Shown here: positions 1-8,086 of the stretch, one piece after another
How positions within the stretch are numbered: position 1 is the stretch's first letter
Layout of the letters: the number at the start of each line of letters is the position of its first letter
NCBI GenBank assembly: GCA_938074135.1
Contig: CALJFL010000028.1
Location: forward strand, 62,001-126,000
Reading direction: 5' to 3'
Length of the DNA stretch: 64,000 nucleotides
Source of the DNA: an uncultured Halieaceae bacterium
GTDB lineage: Bacteria > Pseudomonadota > Gammaproteobacteria > Pseudomonadales > Halieaceae
Translations under genes and position numbers: made by a program
The notes under the pieces: model-generated
Seen by the model: only the letters and a program-made list of their open reading frames with translations
Databases searched by the model: none
What the model was told of the DNA's origin: nothing

Positions 1-342
1 TTGCTGCAGGTAATTCTCCAGTTGTTTGGTCCACTCCCGTTTAACCGCCTGTGGAACCTTGGCAAAACCATAGCCCGGTAGGTCAACCAGCCGCTGTTGC
101 TCGCTTAGCTGAAAGAAGTTGAGCAGTTGCGTGCGGCCCGGGGTCTTGGAGGTCCTCGCCAGTTTCTTGTTGTTGGTTAAGCTATTGATTGCACTCGATT
201 TACCGGCGTTGGACCGGCCCGCGAAGGCGACCTCCCAGCCCTCGTCCGCCGGGCATTGTGACAGCTTGCTGGCGCTGGTCAGGAAACTGGCCTGGCGGTA
301 ATCGGGTGCATTAATGGCCCCGTTGGGGTCGCTGACGGTCAT
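1..342 (-). CDS. engB: Ribosome biogenesis GTPase YihA/EngB (partial, C-terminus off the left edge)
   Basis: This is a TrmE-Era-EngA-EngB-Septin family GTPase needed for assembly of the large ribosomal subunit. Reading the minus strand from the ATG at 342 gives 114 codons that run off the window. The G1/Walker A loop GRSNAGKSS lies at residues 42-50, the switch I region with the TPGRTQ motif at about 68-72, and the G3 motif DLPGYG at 87-92. The NKxD motif and C-terminus lie outside the window. It is divergent from the cytochrome genes, as in Pseudomonas, where engB sits between polA and cytochrome c4. The family assignment is secure; the remaining length cannot be seen. Confidence 0.93.
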   Translation of the reverse strand, partial: MTVSDPNGAINAPDYRQASFLTSASKLSQCPADEGWEVAFAGRSNAGKSSAINSLTNNKKLARTSKTPGRTQLLNFFQLSEQQRLVDLPGYGFAKVPQAVKREWTKQLENYLQQ

Positions 343-377
343 AAGGTGGGTCGCTTTTTTGGAGAGCACATCTCGTA

Positions 378-383
378 TATAAT
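378..383 (+). promoter_or_regulatory. Candidate -10 box (TATAAT) for the cytochrome genes
   Basis: A perfect sigma70 -10 hexamer, TATAAT, lies 79 bp before the chosen cytochrome start, in the gap between divergent engB and the cytochrome gene. No convincing -35 box is seen at 17 bp, where the sequence is a T-run. This is a visual call only. Confidence 0.35.
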
Positions 384-461
384 GCCACAGCTTTTTTCGA
401 CTGTTATCAAATGCTTGCGGCATGTGGCCGCGAACCCGAACCAAGAGATCCGAGGTCCCCG

Positions 462-755
462 ATGAAGAAGCTGTTAATTATGGCCGGTATGGTATTTGCC
501 GCAGGCGCTATGGCCGAGCCCGATATGGACAAGTACAACAAGAGCTGTGCAGTTTGTCATGCATCGGGCGCCGCCAATGCACCCAAGACTGGCGATGCCG
601 CTGCCTGGGAGCCGCGTATGGCCAAGGGCATGGATGCCATGGTGCAATCTGTTCAGAACGGCCTCAATGCCATGCCGCCCAAGGGTATGTGCTTTGACTG
701 TACCGCCGACGAGTACAAGGCGTTGATCGAATACATGGCCAAGCCCGCAAGCTGA
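462..755 (+). CDS. Small periplasmic monohaem cytochrome c (c5-like)
   Basis: A 97-residue secreted electron carrier. A signal peptide (MKKLLIMAG... ending near AMA-E at residue 19) is followed by one haem motif, CAVCH, at 29-33. A Met-Pro-Pro segment (NAMPPKG) probably holds the axial methionine. A second cysteine pair, MCFDC, near residue 72 is typical of the cytochrome c5 group. I chose ATG 462 over an upstream in-frame ATG at 411 because the signal peptide begins at 462 and GAGG lies just upstream. It is followed 35 bp later by cytochrome c4, so the two are probably co-transcribed and feed terminal oxidases. The specific partner cannot be read from sequence. Confidence 0.88.
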   Translation: MKKLLIMAGMVFAAGAMAEPDMDKYNKSCAVCHASGAANAPKTGDAAAWEPRMAKGMDAMVQSVQNGLNAMPPKGMCFDCTADEYKALIEYMAKPAS

Positions 756-790
756 AAAGCCCTGTACCCTAAAACTATTTTGGAAAACCC

Positions 791-1426
791 ATGAACAAGT
801 TTGTAATGACGATTGCCCTTCTGCTGGGCTTTACACAGCTGGCTCAATCGGCAGAACTTTACCTGACCGGCGACGCAGCCGCGGGCAAGGAAAAGGCAGT
901 CACCTGCAGTGCTTGCCACGGTGCCGATGGCAATAGCGCAGCCCCGACTTTTCCCAAACTGGCCGGGCAGGGGTCGCGCTACCTGCAAAAGCAAATGCGC
1001 AATATTCGCGATGGCTCGCGGCCGGTTCCTACCATGGTGGGGCAGGTAGACAACATGTCTGACCAGGATCTGGCTGATATCGCAGCTTTTTATGCCAGCC
1101 AGCCGGGCTCCGGCGGTCAGACCGACCCGGAGCTATTGGCTCTTGGAGAAAAGGTGTATCGCAGTGGTGTTATGGAGCGTAAGGTAGCCGCCTGTATTGC
1201 CTGCCATTCACCCACTGGCAAGGGCAATGCGCCCGCGGGCTTCCCAGCACTGGCCGGCCAACATGCCGAGTACACAGCGACCCAGCTGCGCATGTATCGC
1301 AAGGGCTATGAGGATGAGGCGGGTCGGACCAATGACGGTGACAGCAAAATCATGCGTACCACCGCATTCGGTTTGAGCGACAAGGAAATCGAGGCCGTAG
1401 CCAGTTATGTTGCGGGCTTGAAATAA
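791..1426 (+). CDS. Dihaem cytochrome c4
   Basis: A 211-residue periplasmic or membrane-associated dihaem cytochrome. A signal peptide (about residues 1-20, ending QSA) precedes two homologous cytochrome c domains with haem motifs CSACH at 39-43 and CIACH at 135-139. Methionines in the PVPTMVGQ and SKIMRTT segments are likely axial ligands. Length and two-lobe layout match cytochrome c4, which passes electrons to cbb3-type oxidases. It lies between the c5-like gene and dsbA, as in Pseudomonas, and is closed by a strong terminator at 1444-1469. Confidence 0.93.
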   Translation: MNKFVMTIALLLGFTQLAQSAELYLTGDAAAGKEKAVTCSACHGADGNSAAPTFPKLAGQGSRYLQKQMRNIRDGSRPVPTMVGQVDNMSDQDLADIAAFYASQPGSGGQTDPELLALGEKVYRSGVMERKVAACIACHSPTGKGNAPAGFPALAGQHAEYTATQLRMYRKGYEDEAGRTNDGDSKIMRTTAFGLSDKEIEAVASYVAGLK

Positions 1427-1443
1427 TTGTTCGCCCCTAGTAG

Positions 1444-1469
1444 AAAAGGTGGCTGCGGCCACCTTTTTT
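1444..1469 (+). terminator. Rho-independent terminator after cytochrome c4
   Basis: A perfect 10-bp stem (AAAAGGTGGC at 1444-1453 with GCCACCTTTT at 1458-1467), a TGCG tetraloop and a T-run to 1469 lie 17 bp after the cytochrome c4 stop. This is the clearest intrinsic terminator in the window. It separates the cytochromes from dsbA. Confidence 0.88.
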
Positions 1470-1500
1470 GTGTCTTATGAAACAAGCCAGTTGAATTGCT

Positions 1501-1515
1501 GTCTCACAGTGAGAC
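1501..1515. promoter_or_regulatory. Perfect 15-bp inverted repeat upstream of dsbA
   Basis: GTCTCACAGTGAGAC is a perfect 7+1+7 dyad ending 19 bp before the chosen dsbA start. Its core CTCACAGTGAG recurs at 3272-3282 at the end of the efflux gene. It could be a protein-binding site or a short RNA hairpin just before the ribosome-binding site. No regulator can be named. Confidence 0.35.
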
Positions 1516-1534
1516 CGAACTGATGGAGAAAAAT

Positions 1535-2179
1535 ATGTTGAAGCGCCTACTGCTGCCCGTTGCCCTGGTATTACTGACGCCTCTTTGGGCCTGTGCCCAG
1601 GAAGGGCAGACCTGGGAAGAGGGCAAGCACTATGACCTCATTACACCCGCCATCCGAACGGCGGACCCGGCTGAAATAGAAGTCACAGAGTTTTTCTGGT
1701 ACGGCTGTGGCCACTGTTACAACTTCGAGCCGATCATCAGTCAGTGGAAAAAGACCCTCGGTGACGACGTCATCTTCCGCGGTTCTCCCGCCGCCTGGAA
1801 CGCGCCTATGGAGTTACATGCGAAAGCGTATTACACCGCCGATGTTCTCGGTGTAATGGATACCATGCACCTTGTTATCTTCCAGGCCATGAATGTTGAC
1901 CGCAAGCGCCTGTCTTCAGAGGCGGAGATCGGCAAGCTGTTTGGCGAGCACGGTGTCAGCGAGGAAGACTTCAGCAAGGCGTTTAATTCTTTTGGCGTCA
2001 GCAGCCAGGCCCGACAGGCGTCTGCGAATGCCCGCGCCGCCAAAATTACCGGCACGCCGGAAATGATGGTCAATGGCAAGTACCGCATCAGCACTCGCAA
2101 GGTCGGCAGCCAGGCTAATATGCTCAAGCTGGCTGATTACCTGATCGAAAAAGAGCGCGCTGCAGCCGCTGAAAGCTAA
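1535..2179 (+). CDS. dsbA: Thiol:disulfide interchange protein DsbA
   Basis: A 214-residue periplasmic oxidase that introduces disulfides into exported proteins and is re-oxidised by DsbB. Residues 1-22 form a signal sequence, with a cysteine at 20 beside the cleavage region, so lipidation is a minor alternative. The active site CGHC is at 58-61 within the FFWYGCGHC segment, and the cis-proline loop is TGTPEMM near residue 181. ATG 1535 is preferred over ATG 1523 and the 1496 start because GGAG (1525-1528) sits six bases upstream and the signal peptide starts there. Its position after cytochrome c4 matches Pseudomonas. Confidence 0.93.
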   Translation: MLKRLLLPVALVLLTPLWACAQEGQTWEEGKHYDLITPAIRTADPAEIEVTEFFWYGCGHCYNFEPIISQWKKTLGDDVIFRGSPAAWNAPMELHAKAYYTADVLGVMDTMHLVIFQAMNVDRKRLSSEAEIGKLFGEHGVSEEDFSKAFNSFGVSSQARQASANARAAKITGTPEMMVNGKYRISTRKVGSQANMLKLADYLIEKERAAAAES

Positions 2180-2202
2180 TCCCGCCGGAGACGTCCGCCT
2201 GG

Positions 2203-3249
2203 CTATATCGTAAGCCAGTGCGGCACAGGCAGATTCTTGTTTTGCAGGAACACGGGGTTGAATAGCTTGCTCTGGTAGCGATTGCCGTAGTCGCACAGAA
2301 TAGTGACGATGGTATGACCCGGCCCCAGATGCTCCGCCAGTCTCACCGCACCGGCAATATTGATGCCGGCTGAGCCACCCAGGCACAATCCCTCGTGCTC
2401 CAGCATGTCAAACACATAGGGCAAGGCCTCGGCATCGCTGATGCGAAAAGGTACGTCGACCTGCGCCTGGGCTATGTTGTCGGTGACGTGGTTGATGCCA
2501 ATGCCCTCGAGCATTGAGCTGCCGTCGCCGGGGTCCAGTTCACCACTGCGGTAATACTCGTAGAGTGACGCACCCTCCGGGTCGGCCAAGCCAATGACGA
2601 CCTCCGAATTGTGTTGTTTCAAAGACTGGGAAACGCCGGCCAAGGTGCCGCCGGTGCCGACGGCACAGATAAAACCGTCTACCTTGCCATCGGTCTGTGC
2701 CCAGATTTCCTCTCCGGTCGTCGACCGATGGATCTCCATATTGGCCAGGTTGTCGAATTGCCGTGCCCAGACGGCACCACACTCCTCTTTCCCGGCGAGT
2801 TTGTTGGCGAGCCGCTCTGCGGTGTGGATATAGTGGTTGGGGTCGCTGTAGGAAGTGGCGCCTACCAGGTGCAGATCGGCTCCCAGCAACTCCAGAGAAT
2901 CAATTTTTTCCTTACTCTGGGTGACCGGCATGACGACACTGCTCTGGTAGCCCAGGGCGTTGGCAATCAGTGTCAGGCCAATGCCGGTATTGCCTGCTGT
3001 GCCTTCGACAATACGGCCGCCGGGCCGCAGTTCACCCGACTGTTCTGCGGCACGAATGATCCCCAGTGCGGTTCTGTCCTTGACCGAACCGCCTGGATTG
3101 AGAAACTCGGCCTTGCCCAGGATAGTGCAGCCGGTTTTCTCGGAAACCTGGCGCAGGTGTAGCAGGGGCGTATTGCCGATCAGACTGGTAACGTCGGGGG
3201 CGGCTTGCAAGAGGCGATCTCCGTATTCGATGGCCGGCCAGTATGCCAT
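2203..3249 (-). CDS. cysK: Cysteine synthase A-type PLP enzyme
   Basis: O-acetylserine sulfhydrylase, forming L-cysteine from O-acetylserine and sulfide in the cytoplasm. The 348-residue protein has the PLP-lysine motif NPGGSVKDR near residue 55, the substrate loop EGTAGNTG near 90, the phosphate-binding loop GTGGTL near 202, and the C-terminal GGSAGIN serine segment. The tail (YQSKLFNP, ending near PVPHWL) resembles the longer about 345-residue cysteine synthases of proteobacteria rather than E. coli CysK. No ACT or CBS regulatory domain is present. It may be co-transcribed with the efflux gene 23 bp upstream. A cystathionine beta-synthase role is less likely without downstream cgl/metB genes. 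Confidence 0.85.
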   Translation of the reverse strand: MAYWPAIEYGDRLLQAAPDVTSLIGNTPLLHLRQVSEKTGCTILGKAEFLNPGGSVKDRTALGIIRAAEQSGELRPGGRIVEGTAGNTGIGLTLIANALGYQSSVVMPVTQSKEKIDSLELLGADLHLVGATSYSDPNHYIHTAERLANKLAGKEECGAVWARQFDNLANMEIHRSTTGEEIWAQTDGKVDGFICAVGTGGTLAGVSQSLKQHNSEVVIGLADPEGASLYEYYRSGELDPGDGSSMLEGIGINHVTDNIAQAQVDVPFRISDAEALPYVFDMLEHEGLCLGGSAGINIAGAVRLAEHLGPGHTIVTILCDYGNRYQSKLFNPVFLQNKNLPVPHWLTI

Positions 3250-3272
3250 AGCGCGGGGTGCCGGTCAGGCAC

Positions 3273-4469
3273 TCACAGTGAGCGTGATAGCCTTGCTACC
3301 CGCGCAGCCAGCGCCAGGGCCACCAGTGTAATGATGAACATTGCCTGAATCATGGGTATGGGCGAGTTGACCAGAAAATGGCCCATGACGGCAGTGGCTG
3401 CCGCCGACAGTGTCATTTGGACAAACCCGAATAAAGAAGACGCTGTGCCGGCAATATGAGCAAACGGCCGCAGAGCGATGGCCATGGCATGGGGCAACAC
3501 CAGACCCAGTGCCGCCGAGTAGGTCACCATCGGCAGAATAAGCGCATAGATATTGTCCGGCCATAGAAAGTGGGCCAACCACATCGCAGCGCAGCTGGCG
3601 ACCGCCAGCTTGATACCGGTCAGCATCACCAGCTCCGACGGGAGACGTCGACTGAGCCGCGCGCTCAGCGCGCTGCCGAGGATATAGCCGATGACGGAGC
3701 TAATAAAGATCAGTCCATAATACTCGGCGGGCAAACCAAACATGGTGATGAACACAAAGCTGGATGAAGACAGGTAGACCAGCAGGCCGCCGTAAATCAA
3801 TGAAGAGGCCACCGAGACAGAAACAAAGTAGCGGTTCACCAGGAGCTCCGCATAGTTCCGCGCGATCGTCGTCGGGTGCAGGCTTTGTTTCTCCGGCAGC
3901 GTCTCCCCGAGATAGCGGTAGACCAACAAGGTTACGCTGCCGCCGTACAGTGCCAGGAAAAAGAAAATACTGCTCCAGGGGAGGTACAGCAGCATGATGC
4001 CACCCAGTGCCGGCGCCACTGCCGGCGCCAGCGCCATTAGCATGGCGATAATCGACAGTGCCCGGGCGGCTCGATCGGCGCCGAAGACGTCACGCACAAT
4101 GGCCCTGGCCAGGGTAGGGCCGACGCAGGCGCCTATGCCCTGTAAAAATCGATACCAGAACAGCTCATCAACGTTGCTCGCCAGGGCACAGCCTATTGAG
4201 GCCAGCACAAACAGGGCGGTACCGGCCAGCAACACGGGTCGTCTGCCGTAACGATCGGCCAGCGGCCCGCAGGCCAGGTGAAATACCGCGAACCCTGCCA
4301 GATAGGCGCTGAGGGTCATGTGCATGTGAGCAATGTCGGTGGACAGCGCTACCATCATTTGCGGCATGGCTGGCAGATACATGTCGACGGTCAGTGGGCC
4401 GAGTGCCACCAGGGCCGCCAGCAGTGCCAGTAGTTGCGGTGAATCGTGGGGTAGAGGGGCCGTCGTCAT
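3273..4469 (-). CDS. Bcr/CflA family drug-efflux MFS transporter
   Basis: A 398-residue inner-membrane transporter of the DHA1 group of the major facilitator superfamily, with about twelve hydrophobic segments. The N-terminal pattern TVDMYLPAMPQM is characteristic of Bcr/CflA proteins. The loop after TM2 carries GPLADRYGRRPVLL, the MFS signature, and TM4/5 holds the QGIGACVGPTLARAIVRD motif. The family exports bicyclomycin, sulfonamides or other small molecules by proton antiport. The substrate here is unknown. Its stop codon region contains the CTCACAGTGAG core also seen before dsbA. Confidence 0.88.
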   Translation of the reverse strand: MTTAPLPHDSPQLLALLAALVALGPLTVDMYLPAMPQMMVALSTDIAHMHMTLSAYLAGFAVFHLACGPLADRYGRRPVLLAGTALFVLASIGCALASNVDELFWYRFLQGIGACVGPTLARAIVRDVFGADRAARALSIIAMLMALAPAVAPALGGIMLLYLPWSSIFFFLALYGGSVTLLVYRYLGETLPEKQSLHPTTIARNYAELLVNRYFVSVSVASSLIYGGLLVYLSSSSFVFITMFGLPAEYYGLIFISSVIGYILGSALSARLSRRLPSELVMLTGIKLAVASCAAMWLAHFLWPDNIYALILPMVTYSAALGLVLPHAMAIALRPFAHIAGTASSLFGFVQMTLSAAATAVMGHFLVNSPIPMIQAMFIITLVALALAARVARLSRSL

Positions 4470-4520
4470 TGGCCCGCCATGGTAACACCGCGGCCGGCGA
4501 CAAGCGGGAAGAAGTGCGGC

Positions 4521-5300
4521 TTACTTTTCGAATTGCATGACGGTTTTCCACCACAGCCGTGGCAACAGGGTGTGCCAAAGTTGCAGCAGTCGAGCCTCAC
4601 CGGGATAGATAATATCCTTGTTCTTGGCTACCCCTTTATCGATGGCGTCGACGATCTTTTCGGGATCGGCCAATCGGCCTTTTTCCTTTGCTTCGATGAT
4701 GCTGCCCGGGCTGTCGGTAGCCAGGGTCTGGTCGACCAAGGGCGTGTTTACTGCCGGCGGACACACCAGGTGGATATTGACGCCCGAGTCACGCAGTTCG
4801 TTTTGCAACACCTCCATGTAGGTGTTGACCGCCGACTTGGTCGCGCAGTAGGCACCCATGCTGGGCACCATGGCATGTCCGGCGATAGATCCGAAGACAA
4901 TAAACCTGCCTGACCTGCGCTCCAGCATCGCTGGCAACACTGCCCTGGCCATATAGGTTGTACCGAAGTAATTGATCTGGAACAGGCGCGCCATACCCTC
5001 GTGGGTATGATCCATCAACTTGTGACCAGGCATAAGGGCGGCCGCGTGCACCACGTGGTCGATGGGGCCGAGTTCGGCGGCGACCTCGGCGACTTTCGCT
5101 TCCACATCCTCGAGACTGGAGATGTCACAGGAGAAAGGTCGTATATTGGCATGCTCGGCGGCCGTATCCTCAAGGCCCTGGGCGTTGACGTCAAAGATGG
5201 CGACCTGGGCGCCTCGCCCTGCCAGCCGCAGCGCAATAATCCGGCCCATTCCGCTGGCACCGCCTGTTACCAATGCCACTTTGCCTGCCATATCTGCCAT
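4521..5300 (-). CDS. Short-chain dehydrogenase/reductase
   Basis: A 259-residue NAD(P)-dependent oxidoreductase of the classical SDR family. The nucleotide-binding motif TGGASGMG is at about residues 11-18, HAAAL (the NNAG equivalent) at about 86-90, the catalytic serine in FGSIAG, and the active-site YCATK (YxxxK) follows. The C-terminal segment is long and basic, as in SDRs acting on lipid or steroid-like substrates. The start at 5300 is preferred over GTG 5312 because GGGA lies about eight bases before it. It is divergent from the carboxylesterase, with a perfect 14-bp palindrome between them. The substrate is not identifiable. Confidence 0.87.
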   Translation of the reverse strand: MADMAGKVALVTGGASGMGRIIALRLAGRGAQVAIFDVNAQGLEDTAAEHANIRPFSCDISSLEDVEAKVAEVAAELGPIDHVVHAAALMPGHKLMDHTHEGMARLFQINYFGTTYMARAVLPAMLERRSGRFIVFGSIAGHAMVPSMGAYCATKSAVNTYMEVLQNELRDSGVNIHLVCPPAVNTPLVDQTLATDSPGSIIEAKEKGRLADPEKIVDAIDKGVAKNKDIIYPGEARLLQLWHTLLPRLWWKTVMQFEK

Positions 5301-5372
5301 TATTGTTCCCACTTGTCGAAGTCATCGTCGCGCTGCCTATAGTGGATTTGGCCCGAGAGGCTCGCAAGACCC

Positions 5373-5386
5373 TAACTGGCCAGTTA
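5373..5386. promoter_or_regulatory. Perfect 14-bp palindrome between SDR and carboxylesterase
   Basis: TAACTGGCCAGTTA reads identically on both strands and lies midway in the 120-bp divergent gap (start codons at 5300 and 5421). Such a site is the usual form of operator for TetR-like or similar dimeric repressors. A weaker dyad (CAGG...CCTG, 5392-5405) follows. The cognate regulator is not obvious in the window. Confidence 0.45.
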
Positions 5387-5420
5387 AAGTTGCAGGTTTT
5401 CACCTGTTTGGAGTAGTTGA

Positions 5421-7271
5421 TTGAACAAGTTGCTGTTATTCCTCGGTGTTTTACTGGTGGCCGGCGGGCTGTCCATTGACTGGTGGCTGGGCCGTGATAC
5501 AGGTCCCTCCGGGCCTGCTCCAGAACCTTCCAGCCAGCGCTATACCACTGCCGGTCCCATAGTGGGCTTTGCCGGGCCTGATCAGACTCTGATCTGGCTG
5601 GGCATTCCCTATGCCGCACCCCCTATTGATGAGCTGCGCTGGCGCGCACCGCAACCACCCATTCCCTGGTCGGAGCAGCGCCCGGCACTGTCTTTTGGCC
5701 ATGTTTGCCCGCAATTTGCCAGCCCGTTAGCCGGTGGCGACGGGGAAGAGGGCAGCTGGGTAGGCAATGAGGATTGCCTGACCCTCAATGTTTACTCACC
5801 GAAAATGGATGCGCAGCGCAGGCCCTTGCCGGTCATGGTGTGGATACATGGTGGAGGTAATACCCTGGGGGCGGGGAGTAATTATGATATGGCGAATTTT
5901 GCCGCCGATCAGCAGCTGGTGGTTGTGACGATAAACTATCGCCTGGGTTTGCTGGGCTGGTTAAGCCACCCGGCGCTGAAGGAAACGGCGGTCAGTCCCC
6001 GCGACGCCTCCGGTAATTTTGGCGTGCTTGATATGATCGCCGCGCTGCAGTGGGTACAGAATAATATTGCCAGTTTTGGCGGAGATGCCGGCAACGTTAC
6101 CATCGCCGGCGAGTCGGCGGGCGGCAGGAATGTGTATGCACTGCTTGGTTCACCACTTGCCGATGGTTTGTTTCATCGGGCTATCGCCCAGAGTGGCATG
6201 GTGGGTACATTCCCCCTGCCGCGCGCGGAAAATTATCGCGATGACCCCAAGCGTGGCCATCCGTTCAGTTCCAGGGAGTTGGGTCTGGCCTGGTTGAGTG
6301 GCAGCGGCCGTGCCGCCGATCGGGAGCAGGCCCGGCAAATGCAGGACAGCATGGAGTCGGCGGAACTGGCGGAGATAATGCGCAAGCTGTCTGTTACCGA
6401 GATCCTTGCTCCGGTAGCCGAGGTTCCCGGCGGGCTTTACCGTCCCCCGCAAAACTTTCGGGATGGCGTGGTAATGCCGCGAGAGTCGCTGATGCACGCG
6501 TTTGCCGACCCAACGCGCTGGAACAAGGTGCCGTTGCTAACTGGTAGCAATCGAGACGAGCAGAAGCTGTTCCAGGCCCAGGACCCCAGTTACGTCAAGC
6601 TCTGGTTTGGCCGCATCCCGCGAATCCGCGATGTCGAGCGCTATGAGCGCGATGCCCGCTACTCCAGCGATGCCTGGAAGGCCCTGGCGGTTGATGAGGT
6701 CGCCGAGATTATTAGCGAGTCGCGCAGTGATACGCCGGTATTCGCCTATCGCTTTGATTGGGATGAAGGCTCGGCCGGCTGGTTGGTCGACCTGCCGCAA
6801 TTATTCGGTGCCGCGCATGCCCTGGAGCTCGACTTTCTCTACAGTCCTTTGTTGAGTAGCCGGCTGCCCGGCCTGTTTACCCAGGAGAACGCCCCCGGGC
6901 GGGAGTTTTTATCGCGGGCAATGCGCAGCTACTGGGGTCAGTTCGCCTACACCGGTGACCCCGCTCGCGGCCGTGATGGCGACTTGCCGCAGTGGCGATC
7001 GTGGGTGAGTTCCGGTGGCCAGTATCTTGTCCTTGATACCCCCGACGGCGGTGGCTTGCGGCTTACTGATCAGCAGGTGCGTGCTGCCGACCTGAAACAG
7101 CGGCTGCGGGCTGATACCTCCATTACCGATGCCCGGGAGCGCTGCGCAATCTATGTGCGGCTATTTCTGGATACCGGCGGTGCCGATGACTTCTTCGATT
7201 CGGTTGAATATCAGCATATGGATTGTGGTGATTTTCCGCCCTGGTCACTGACTCGTGCTGAAGCAATTTAG
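5421..7271 (+). CDS. Type B carboxylesterase, membrane-anchored
   Basis: A 616-residue alpha/beta-hydrolase of the carboxylesterase/cholinesterase family, expected to hydrolyse carboxylic esters outside the cytoplasm. Residues 1-23 form a hydrophobic signal or anchor. WLGIPYAAPP near residue 54 and EDCLTLNVY near 117 are family hallmarks, HGGGN forms the oxyanion hole, and the nucleophile serine is in GESAGG near residue 231. The usual motif is GESAGA, so this is a mild variant. Glutamate in SNRDEQKLF and histidine in GAAHALELDF complete the likely triad. TTG 5421 is supported by GGAG at 5410-5413. The divergent SDR may act on the alcohol or ketone product. Confidence 0.87.
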   Translation: MNKLLLFLGVLLVAGGLSIDWWLGRDTGPSGPAPEPSSQRYTTAGPIVGFAGPDQTLIWLGIPYAAPPIDELRWRAPQPPIPWSEQRPALSFGHVCPQFASPLAGGDGEEGSWVGNEDCLTLNVYSPKMDAQRRPLPVMVWIHGGGNTLGAGSNYDMANFAADQQLVVVTINYRLGLLGWLSHPALKETAVSPRDASGNFGVLDMIAALQWVQNNIASFGGDAGNVTIAGESAGGRNVYALLGSPLADGLFHRAIAQSGMVGTFPLPRAENYRDDPKRGHPFSSRELGLAWLSGSGRAADREQARQMQDSMESAELAEIMRKLSVTEILAPVAEVPGGLYRPPQNFRDGVVMPRESLMHAFADPTRWNKVPLLTGSNRDEQKLFQAQDPSYVKLWFGRIPRIRDVERYERDARYSSDAWKALAVDEVAEIISESRSDTPVFAYRFDWDEGSAGWLVDLPQLFGAAHALELDFLYSPLLSSRLPGLFTQENAPGREFLSRAMRSYWGQFAYTGDPARGRDGDLPQWRSWVSSGGQYLVLDTPDGGGLRLTDQQVRAADLKQRLRADTSITDARERCAIYVRLFLDTGGADDFFDSVEYQHMDCGDFPPWSLTRAEAI

Positions 7272-7288
7272 CTTAATATATGGCCATG

Positions 7289-7321
7289 GGCGATAGTAAG
7301 CGACAACTAACTACTATCGCC
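7289..7321. terminator. Hairpin between converging carboxylesterase and Lrp-type gene
   Basis: A perfect 10-bp stem (GGCGATAGTA at 7289-7298, TACTATCGCC at 7312-7321) with a 13-base loop fills the 35-bp gap and embraces the stop codon of the regulator. It has no long T-run. It may act as a bidirectional terminator or an RNA-stabilising 3' hairpin. Confidence 0.5.
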
Positions 7322-7795
7322 AAGATGATCGAGGGGCAGTGCTGTTCGCTGTATAACCCGGCGCAGCTCAAAGCTTGATTGAACCCCGGTAACACCGGCG
7401 ATGCGCGTCAGCCGACCCAGCAGAAAACGCTCGTAGTACTCCATGTCGGGCACTACCGCTTTCAGCAGGTAGTCGGCGGCCTGTCCCGTGACCACGGCGC
7501 ATTCCATGACCTCCGGATACTCGCCGACCTCGGCCTCGAAAGCGTCGAACCGCTCGGGAGTGTGCCGGTCCATACTGATACTTATCCATGCGGTCAGCTT
7601 CAGCCCGAGCATGGACTGGTTAAGCAGGGTGACGTGGTCGCGAATCAGGCCGGACTCCTCCAGCCTCTTGACCCGCCTCGAGCAGGGCGTAGGTGACAGG
7701 CCGACCGCATCGGCCAGCTCCAGATTACTGATGCGGCCGTGACGCTGCATCACATCGAGTATTCTTCGATCGGTTCGGTCCAGTTTGATTGACAT
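7307..7795 (-). CDS. Lrp/AsnC family transcriptional regulator
   Basis: A 162-residue DNA-binding regulator that senses amino acids. The N-terminal winged helix-turn-helix begins KLDRTDRRILDVMQ and includes NLELADAVGLSPTPCSRRVKRLEESG (recognition helix at about residues 30-45). It is followed by the alpha-beta RAM ligand domain with the typical CAVVTGQADYLL-like strand (here VTGQAADYLL). It is divergent from leuA across an AT-rich 291-bp gap, so control of leuA or of itself is likely but is inference. The amino-acid ligand cannot be read from sequence. Confidence 0.9.
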   Translation of the reverse strand: MSIKLDRTDRRILDVMQRHGRISNLELADAVGLSPTPCSRRVKRLEESGLIRDHVTLLNQSMLGLKLTAWISISMDRHTPERFDAFEAEVGEYPEVMECAVVTGQAADYLLKAVVPDMEYYERFLLGRLTRIAGVTGVQSSFELRRVIQRTALPLDHLGDSS

Positions 7796-7929
7796 GCTAG
7801 CAGCCAGCCTTGGTGTTATTTTTCAATTGATTAGTGATATACGCTAAATATACCTTTAGTTTAGCCAAAATTCACTATTCAACGCTTTTCCAGTGCAATA
7901 TTTGCAATCATTCACTCTTCGCGGCGCAC

Positions 7930-7935
7930 TATACT
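7930..7935 (+). promoter_or_regulatory. Candidate -10 box (TATACT) of leuA
   Basis: TATACT in the AT-rich divergent region would start transcription near 7942 and give a 5' leader of about 145 nt. TTGCAA at 7902-7907 is too far away (22 bp) to be a good -35. Confidence is low, but the leader length fits the foldable segment that follows. Confidence 0.3.
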
Positions 7936-7966
7936 ATCGCCTCGGCTGATCGTGTCACCTGGCGTG

Positions 7967-8045
7967 GTGCAGCGCGCTGATTACCGTCAGCACCCTGCAC
8001 AGTGCAAAGCCCCACAAGGGCGTGCCCCCCGTTAAACCGGACGGG
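7967..8045 (+). promoter_or_regulatory. Foldable leader of leuA with mutually exclusive stems
   Basis: Within about 80 bases upstream of leuA several stems can form. GTGCAG 7967-7972 pairs with CTGCAC 7995-8000 around an inner hairpin GCTGA/TCAGC (7976-7991). GCCC 8009-8012 pairs with GGGC 8018-8021. CCCGT 8028-8032 pairs with ACGGG 8041-8045. TGCAC 7996-8000 can instead pair with GTGCA 8002-8006, which would break the first stem. No run of leucine codons and no T-run is present, so classical peptide attenuation is not evident. I do not match it to a known riboswitch class. Confidence 0.4.
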
Positions 8046-8086
8046 TGAAACCAGCCACCTAATTTGAAAAGACATGGGCTATCGCG

